DNA of 15,946 nucleotides from JAGTRB01 sp037439685 (lineage in GTDB: Archaea > Thermoproteota > Bathyarchaeia > TCS64): NCBI GenBank assembly GCA_037439685.1, contig JBBIVO010000038.1, positions 1 through 15,946 of the forward strand. Reading direction: 5' to 3'. Below, in pieces: positions 13,359-15,946 of the stretch. Under the pieces are notes generated by a model. The model was not told the origin of the DNA, ran no database searches, and saw nothing but the letters and a program-made list of their open reading frames with translations. Within the stretch, counting starts at the first letter, position 1, and each line of letters opens with the position of its first letter. The position numbers were made by a program, and so were the translations under genes.

Positions 13359-13554
13359 GATCGACCTCCCCCATAATTGTCTTAAGTCTGGCTATGGTCC
13401 TCTTCAGAGCCCGGATCCTCCCTGGGTTCTCTATAGCCCCTCCAGCATGGATCTTCCCCCTCAACCTCATAAGCTCTGTCTCAAGCTCCATCAGCCTTTC
13501 ATTCCTATCTTTAGGCTTCATTGCCCTTATCTCCCTTTTTCTCATTATCGGCAA
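13345..13554 (-). CDS. rpl29: Large ribosomal subunit protein uL29
   Basis: Small two-helix protein at the polypeptide exit tunnel, near the SRP docking site. 69 residues; EIRAMKPKDRNERLMELETE (8-27) and NPGRIRALKRTIARLKTIM (43-61) are the two helices with the family's RxxRRxIAR-like core. The frame begins at TTG 13554, two bases after the uS3 stop; the ATG at 13545 (MRKREIRAM) is an equally possible start and gives the more usual N-terminus. Confidence 0.93.
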   Translation of the reverse strand: MPIMRKREIRAMKPKDRNERLMELETELMRLRGKIHAGGAIENPGRIRALKRTIARLKTIMGEVDLDRS

Positions 13555-13556
13555 AC

Positions 13557-14225
13557 CTATGTCTCCTCCTCATCCATATCTTTATCTTCTTCTCTTGCTT
13601 CATTCTTAGGCTCTGATCCTTCAGGTGCTTTCTCTTCTTCGAGCTTCATCTTATCCGGAAACTGAACGCCTGGAGGCACTATCTTGACGGTGATGCCATA
13701 TACTCCGCTCTTCATCTTGACGTGGGTTGTCCAGGTCCTCGTATTCTCTTTTGAGGGCTCCCCAGATTTTGGGATGTAGCCCTCGGTCACCTTCTCGAAA
13801 CGGCTTCTGTCGCTTCTCAGCTTCCCCCTCAGGACTATCTCGCACCCTATCGCCCCTGCCCCCATTATCCTCTGGAGGGCCCAGAAGATGACCCTTCTAA
13901 AGTGGACGCCCCTCTCGAGGGCGTTGGCAATCCTAGATGCCATTATGCGGGGATTGAGCTCCGGGACCTCCACCTCTACGACGGTTATCTGGGGGTTTGA
14001 GATCCCAAGCTCCTTCTCTAACCGTTCAGAGGCGGTCTTGATCGCATGTCCCCTCTTCCCGATCACCCTCCCCGGCCTCATCGTGTAAAGGTTGATCTGG
14101 GTGCCCAACGGGGTCCTCGTGATGGTCACGCCTCCAAACCCCGCCTCTTCGAACTCGTTTGACAACAGCTCCTCAACCTTCAACCTCTCTATAGAGTCGT
14201 TTATTACGCGCTTGACGACGGACAT
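13557..14225 (-). CDS. rps3: Small ribosomal subunit protein uS3
   Basis: Head protein of the small subunit at the mRNA entry, with helicase-like role. With the start at ATG 14225 it has 222 residues. The type II KH domain shows GRVIGKRGHAIK (52-63); the C-terminal domain has RIMGAGAIGCEIVLRGKLR and KSGVYGITVKIVPPG. The tail from about residue 196 is strongly acidic (ends KDMDEEET), as in several archaea. The frame runs back to TTG 14240, but GGAGGT (14236-14231) lies 5 bases before the ATG and decides the start. One base separates it from the uL22 stop. Confidence 0.95.
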   Translation of the reverse strand: MSVVKRVINDSIERLKVEELLSNEFEEAGFGGVTITRTPLGTQINLYTMRPGRVIGKRGHAIKTASERLEKELGISNPQITVVEVEVPELNPRIMASRIANALERGVHFRRVIFWALQRIMGAGAIGCEIVLRGKLRSDRSRFEKVTEGYIPKSGEPSKENTRTWTTHVKMKSGVYGITVKIVPPGVQFPDKMKLEEEKAPEGSEPKNEAREEDKDMDEEET

Positions 14226-14226
14226 C

Positions 14227-14688
14227 TCAAACCTCCTCAACCGCCACCTCTACGTGGGTGAGGTGCTGGAAGCTGGGCGAAGACCTTCCGAAGGCCCTGG
14301 GGATATAATCCTTTATCATTCGCCCCCTATGGGCCGCGATGTGCACTATCTTCAGCCTCTCCGCGTAGAGCCCCTTAAACTCGGCGTTAGCCTCAGCAGC
14401 CTCCAACACCTTGAGGATCTCCCTCGCAGCCTTGACCGGAAACCTGCCAGAGGCGAAGCCCTCGACGCCCCTCCTATGGGGGATCTTCTTCCCATGCCTA
14501 AAGTATGGGATCGGCCGCTTCAGCTCCATGACCTCTCCGAGTATCTCCTTAGCCCCCTGGAGGCTCCTCCCCCTCAGATACCTGCAGATCTCCCTCGCAG
14601 CCTTGGGAGATATCCTGAGATCCCTTCCGCTGGCTATGGCTGTTCTGTCCGGGTCCAACCCCTTGATCGAGTACCTCCACGAGGGCAT
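14227..14688 (-). CDS. rpl22: Large ribosomal subunit protein uL22
   Basis: Large-subunit protein whose long hairpin lines the exit tunnel. 153 residues, archaeal-eukaryotic type: RDLRISPKAAREICRYLRGR (22-41), VMELKRPIPYFRHGKKIPHR (53-72), GRFPVKAAREILKVLEAAEA (81-100), then LKIVHIAAHRGRMIKDYIPRA (hairpin base) with C-terminus LTHVEVAVEE. ATG at 14688 has GGTG 5 bases ahead. An unusually large gap separates it from uS19, with a TATA box in the gap, so uL22 and downstream genes can be transcribed from their own promoter. Confidence 0.96.
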   Translation of the reverse strand: MPSWRYSIKGLDPDRTAIASGRDLRISPKAAREICRYLRGRSLQGAKEILGEVMELKRPIPYFRHGKKIPHRRGVEGFASGRFPVKAAREILKVLEAAEANAEFKGLYAERLKIVHIAAHRGRMIKDYIPRAFGRSSPSFQHLTHVEVAVEEV

Positions 14689-14869
14689 ACCTACACCGTT
14701 CGCCTAGAGAAGGCCCGAAATGATTATAAAAACCTATCTCCCCTGCCCGAATCAAACGCGTGATAATACCTTAAAGGGTTGAACCTGGCCCTAGCTTGGC
14801 TGATTCGAATCGAGATGGATGGTTTCGAGAGGGCCTAATGTAACCTCTCAGGCCTCCACTTAGGTAAAC
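14689..14869 (-). promoter_or_regulatory. Intergenic gap with internal operon promoter upstream of uL22
   Basis: On the - strand GTTTTTATAATC (14733-14722) is a strong TATA element with GATAG before it, placed about 36-44 bases upstream of the uL22 ATG, giving a transcript with a roughly 12-base leader. The rest of the gap holds the palindrome GATTCGAATC (14802-14811), a GAGAGG/CCTCTC stem (14826-14831 with 14843-14848) and TAGGT-AA-ACCTA (14861-14872) across the uS19 stop. No gene was recognised in it. Confidence 0.5.
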
Positions 14870-15268
14870 CTACTTTAGGGGGATGTACATCGAGCTTCTA
14901 GATGCCCCTATCCCAGGCCTTCCGTGCCTTACAGGCTTGTTTGTGATGGCAAACTCCCCTAGGTAGTGTCCAACCATCTTCTCGGTTATCTTTACCTCTA
15001 CGAAGTCCTTCCCATTGTGAACCAGGAGGGTTCTACCCACCATCTCCGGTAAGATTATGAGATCCCTCGCATGGGTCTTGAAGGGTTTATCGTCCCTCCT
15101 GGAGGCTCTGAGCTTCTCGATCAGGGCCCTCTGCTCATGGGTTAGCCCCCTTCTAAGGCTCCTGCGCATCCTAGATGGAAGTATCCTTATGAACTCGTCC
15201 ATGGGCATGGACCTCAACTCTTCTATGGTGTACCCCTTGTATAGGAACTCCCTCGGCATTCGACTCAA
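14870..15268 (-). CDS. rps19: Small ribosomal subunit protein uS19
   Basis: Head protein of the small subunit that forms a bridge with the large subunit. 132 residues, the archaeal-eukaryotic length (bacterial about 92). RDLIILPEMVGRTLLVHNGK (68-87), VEVKITEKMVGHYLGEFAIT (90-109) and KPVRHGRPGIGASRSS (111-126) are the signature. Start is TTG at 15268 with AGGT 6 bases ahead; an ATG at 15259 is an alternative. It follows uL2 by 28 bases. Confidence 0.96.
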   Translation of the reverse strand: MSRMPREFLYKGYTIEELRSMPMDEFIRILPSRMRRSLRRGLTHEQRALIEKLRASRRDDKPFKTHARDLIILPEMVGRTLLVHNGKDFVEVKITEKMVGHYLGEFAITNKPVRHGRPGIGASRSSMYIPLK

Positions 15269-15296
15269 GGGTATACCTATAATGGAGCTATTTAAG

Positions 15297-15946
15297 CTAT
15301 GCGCGCTCCTTCTCCCTCCTCATCCTCTTCCTTCTACCGGTCCTCTTAGCCGCGATGAGGCCCACCTTCCTCCCTGGGGGTGTGCTCCTAGCGACCGTGC
15401 TGGGCTTACCGACATGCCTGTGGCGTCCTCCCCCATGGGGGTGGGAGGCAGCCGTCATCGAGACCCCCTTAGTCCTCGGGAAGACCCTCCCCTTCGCCCT
15501 GCTGAGATGGTGGACCTCGCCGGCCTTCAGGAAGGGCTTATCCTTTCTTCCTCCCCCGGCCACTATGCCTATCGTGGCCCTGCAGTCGTTAGGGACTTGA
15601 ATTATCTTCTTTGAGGGCAGCCTGAGGAGCGTGTTCGAGCCTATATGGGCGACAACCGTCGCATAGGACCCCGAGCTCCTCGCCATCTTTCCTCCATCCC
15701 CTGGTCTCAGCTCTACGTTGCAGACCATCACCCCCTCCGGGATGGCCTCCAGGGGTAGGACGTTCCCCGCCTGGATGGGGGCCTCGGGGCCCATGGCGAT
15801 CCTCTGGCCTATCCGCACCCCCTCCGGGGAGGCTTGATAATATCCAAGCCCATCCCCGAGCTCCACATAGGCCAGCGGAGCCCCCCTCCCCCTCTCGTGG
15901 ATGAGCTCTTTGATGAGGCCGACCCTCCCTTCACCTGTCGGTGCTG
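15297..15946 (-). CDS. rpl2: Large ribosomal subunit protein uL2, C-terminal part (5' truncated by window edge)
   Basis: Core protein beside the peptidyl transferase centre, required for subunit association. The frame is open to the right edge (first full codon at 15944), giving 215 of an expected roughly 240 residues; the GTG at 15866 is internal. GRGAPLAYVE near the visible N-terminus, GNVLPLEAIPEGVMVCNVEL, and KMARSSGSYATVVAH are L2 signatures. HPHGGG (visible residues 168-173) holds the conserved histidine nearest the active site, followed by GKPSTVARSTPPGRKVGLIA and a basic tail. Confidence 0.96.
   Translation of the reverse strand, partial: APTGEGRVGLIKELIHERGRGAPLAYVELGDGLGYYQASPEGVRIGQRIAMGPEAPIQAGNVLPLEAIPEGVMVCNVELRPGDGGKMARSSGSYATVVAHIGSNTLLRLPSKKIIQVPNDCRATIGIVAGGGRKDKPFLKAGEVHHLSRAKGRVFPRTKGVSMTAASHPHGGGRHRHVGKPSTVARSTPPGRKVGLIAAKRTGRRKRMRREKERA

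Noticed and set aside
14756..14820. GTGATAA and CTGA on the + strand between uS19 and uL22 as a second box C/D RNA.
   Set aside because: Box C is imperfect, the distance to CTGA is far too long for a guide, and no closing stem was found.

Overview
The window is a piece of archaeal chromosome. The genes are archaeal-type: class I lysyl-tRNA synthetase, SecY, eL19, eL32, eS4, uL30 and uS14 of the archaeal form, and RNase P protein Rpp29 inside the ribosomal operon. Promoters look like archaeal TATA boxes. Many starts are TTG, and Shine-Dalgarno sites are of the GGAGGTGAT type. The sequence is mostly GC-rich with frequent AGG/AGA arginine codons. Gene order and a degenerate tRNA endonuclease subunit suggest a TACK-type lineage (for example Bathyarchaeia or a relative of Crenarchaeota), but this placement is an inference and not firm.

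Left part, + strand (1-3524): the C-terminal part of a metallo-beta-lactamase-fold hydrolase, class I lysyl-tRNA synthetase, a roughly 700-base region without a convincing protein, and a tRNA-splicing endonuclease family protein that lacks two of the three catalytic residues. The 700-base region is the least ordinary part of the window. It holds (i) a roughly 93-nt element closed by a long near-perfect stem with a TATA-like box before it and a T-run after it; (ii) a GC-rich hairpin-bearing stretch of unknown nature ending in a terminator-like hairpin; and (iii) on the - strand, a well-formed box C/D guide RNA with a GC clamp, K-turn, two guide regions and a TATA box at the right distance.

Middle and right part, - strand (3494-15946): hisS lies downstream of secY and has its own promoter and RBS. 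Upstream of it is the conserved archaeal S10/spc ribosomal cluster, read from the right edge to the left: uL2 (N-terminus outside the window), uS19, uL22, uS3, uL29, Rpp29, uS17, uL14, uL24, eS4, uL5, uS14, uS8, uL6, eL32, eL19, uL18, uS5, uL30, uL15, SecY. Most genes overlap or lie a few bases apart. The chain is interrupted twice, between uS19 and uL22 (181 bases) and between uL30 and uL15 (275 bases). Each gap contains a TATA box for the next gene; the second also contains unexplained stem-forming sequence.

The operon is a compositional mosaic. uL6 with the first codons of eL32, and Rpp29 with the first half of uS17, are strikingly AT-rich inside an otherwise GC-rich operon, and one boundary falls within a gene. 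This could reflect recombination with a relative of different base composition or a chimeric assembly. The genes together make and guide the translation apparatus: ribosomal proteins, the membrane channel that docks ribosomes, two aminoacyl-tRNA synthetases, and proteins and RNA for tRNA and rRNA maturation. No CRISPR array, mobile element, tRNA or rRNA gene was seen.
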